64,000 nt of DNA, taken from assembly GCF_021432385.1 (NCBI RefSeq), contig NZ_JAEACT010000003.1:744001-808000 (forward strand). The letters are read 5' to 3'. The first letter of the stretch is position 1; each line of letters opens with the position of its first letter. The stretch comes from Clostridium hydrogenum (GTDB taxonomy: Bacteria > Bacillota > Clostridia > Clostridiales > Clostridiaceae). The notes below the pieces were generated by a model, which saw only the letters and a list, made by a program, of their open reading frames with translations, had not been told where the DNA came from and did no database searches. Of this stretch, positions 63,584 through 64,000 are shown one piece after another. The position numbers and the translations under genes were made by a program.

Positions 63584-64000
63584 TTATCCTCTTGAAAATT
63601 TATCATTACCCTTTTCATCAAAAACTTCTTTCCAAGTTTTTTCTGCATATGGCTTAAATTCATGTGCACTTTTTGTTATCTTCTCATGGAATACTTCATC
63701 ATGAAGCATCTTTTCTGCACCAGAATCATCAGGCTTAGCTCCGGTTTCTTTACAAACATGACGAATAACCTCCGTATTATCTATCATCATACAAGGTCTT
63801 AGCATGTTTTTGTTATATGGTTGAATTGATCTTAATTTTTTAAAGAAAGGATCTCTAAATGCATCTATTAGATGCCTGCCTTTTAGGTTAACTGTTGAAA
63901 AATGAGAAAATACACATGGTTCAACATCTTCTTTAGAATTGACATGGAAATAGTATTTACCTGCAATACACCCTCCAATATATGGTGCATCGTTAAAGAA
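63584..64000 (-). CDS. Radical SAM/SPASM protein, C-terminal part (partial)
   Basis: The open frame runs in from the right edge, so only the last 138 residues are seen; a Met at 63805 is internal. Features: GGCIAGKYYFHVNSKEDVEP, CVFSHFSTVNLKGRHLIDAF, KKLRSIQPYNKNMLRPCMMI. The CIAGxxYFHVNxxxDVEPCVFxHxS pattern and the LRPC motif are those of SPASM-like C-termini. The radical SAM core, if present, lies outside the window. Ends ten bases from R1 copy 12. Confidence 0.75.
   Translation of the reverse strand, partial: FFNDAPYIGGCIAGKYYFHVNSKEDVEPCVFSHFSTVNLKGRHLIDAFRDPFFKKLRSIQPYNKNMLRPCMMIDNTEVIRHVCKETGAKPDDSGAEKMLHDEVFHEKITKSAHEFKPYAEKTWKEVFDEKGNDKFSRG

Overview
The window is AT-rich, and its genes carry strong GGAGG-type ribosome binding sites with frequent GTG and TTG starts. 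Gene content (large NAD malic enzyme, YheO/CyuA pair, RRNPP regulator with peptide, two-component systems, legionaminic-acid cluster, LPXTG protein, bacterial staygreen homologue) points to a chromosomal segment of a low-GC anaerobic Firmicute, most likely Clostridium sensu stricto. This is inferred from gene content, not from a marker gene. I see no rRNA, tRNA, CRISPR array, prophage or intact transposase.

Layout. 1-6.0 kb: nucleoside salvage operon on the minus strand (udp, cdd, nupN lipoprotein, nupO ATPase, nupP and nupQ permeases; nupQ runs off the left edge), followed by an LPXTG-anchored 5'-nucleotidase/cyclic phosphodiesterase that could supply nucleosides outside the cell. 9.2-12.2 kb: AraC regulator divergent from a GH42 beta-galactosidase with a TTG start. 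12.9-15.5 kb: YtrA-type GntR regulator, ABC ATPase and two membrane proteins. 15.8-21 kb: radical SAM protein, AEC carrier, and a malate module (DASS transporter plus malic enzyme). 21.7-25.6 kb: a 988-residue hybrid 7TM-DISM kinase/receiver/GGDEF protein and a LysR regulator. 25.7-31 kb: hydrolase, ferritin-like protein, two PAP2 phosphatases and an OmpR-type two-component system. 31.4-33.4 kb: coiled-coil protein and a candidate RRNPP quorum-sensing receptor with a small secreted peptide gene. 33.7-41.9 kb: SDR oxidoreductase, ABC-2 exporter, L-cysteine desulfidase with YheO-like regulator, and a chemoreceptor. 43.4-47.6 kb: GntR/FCD regulator, aconitase and PrpF-type isomerase with three palindromic operators. 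47.9-51.2 kb: small membrane proteins, two GNAT-like proteins and a transposase remnant. 51.2-62.5 kb: nonulosonic (legionaminic-type) acid synthesis genes, a Maf-type glycosyltransferase, and five small paralogous beta-sandwich proteins around it. 62.9-64 kb: staygreen homologue and the end of another radical SAM gene.

The most unusual aspect is the intergenic DNA. At least three families of structured palindromes fill most long gaps. R1 (12 copies, about 150-230 bp) has a branched internal fold and ends built of short tandem units (GAGTACAG-like, ATTCACAAT-like or AGAGTAG-like). The two ends of a copy usually match each other although the unit type differs between copies. Several R1 copies sit between longer AT-rich outer arms, giving nested elements. 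R2 is a pair of palindromes with a nearly invariant asymmetric core. R3 elements are long hairpins with conserved base and tip but divergent, self-complementary middles. Many copies lie within a few bases of stop codons, and some supply the last codons of genes.

Functional links inferred from order: nucleoside release and uptake; malate uptake and decarboxylation; aconitate metabolism under a GntR repressor; and sugar-acid synthesis coupled to surface-protein glycosylation.
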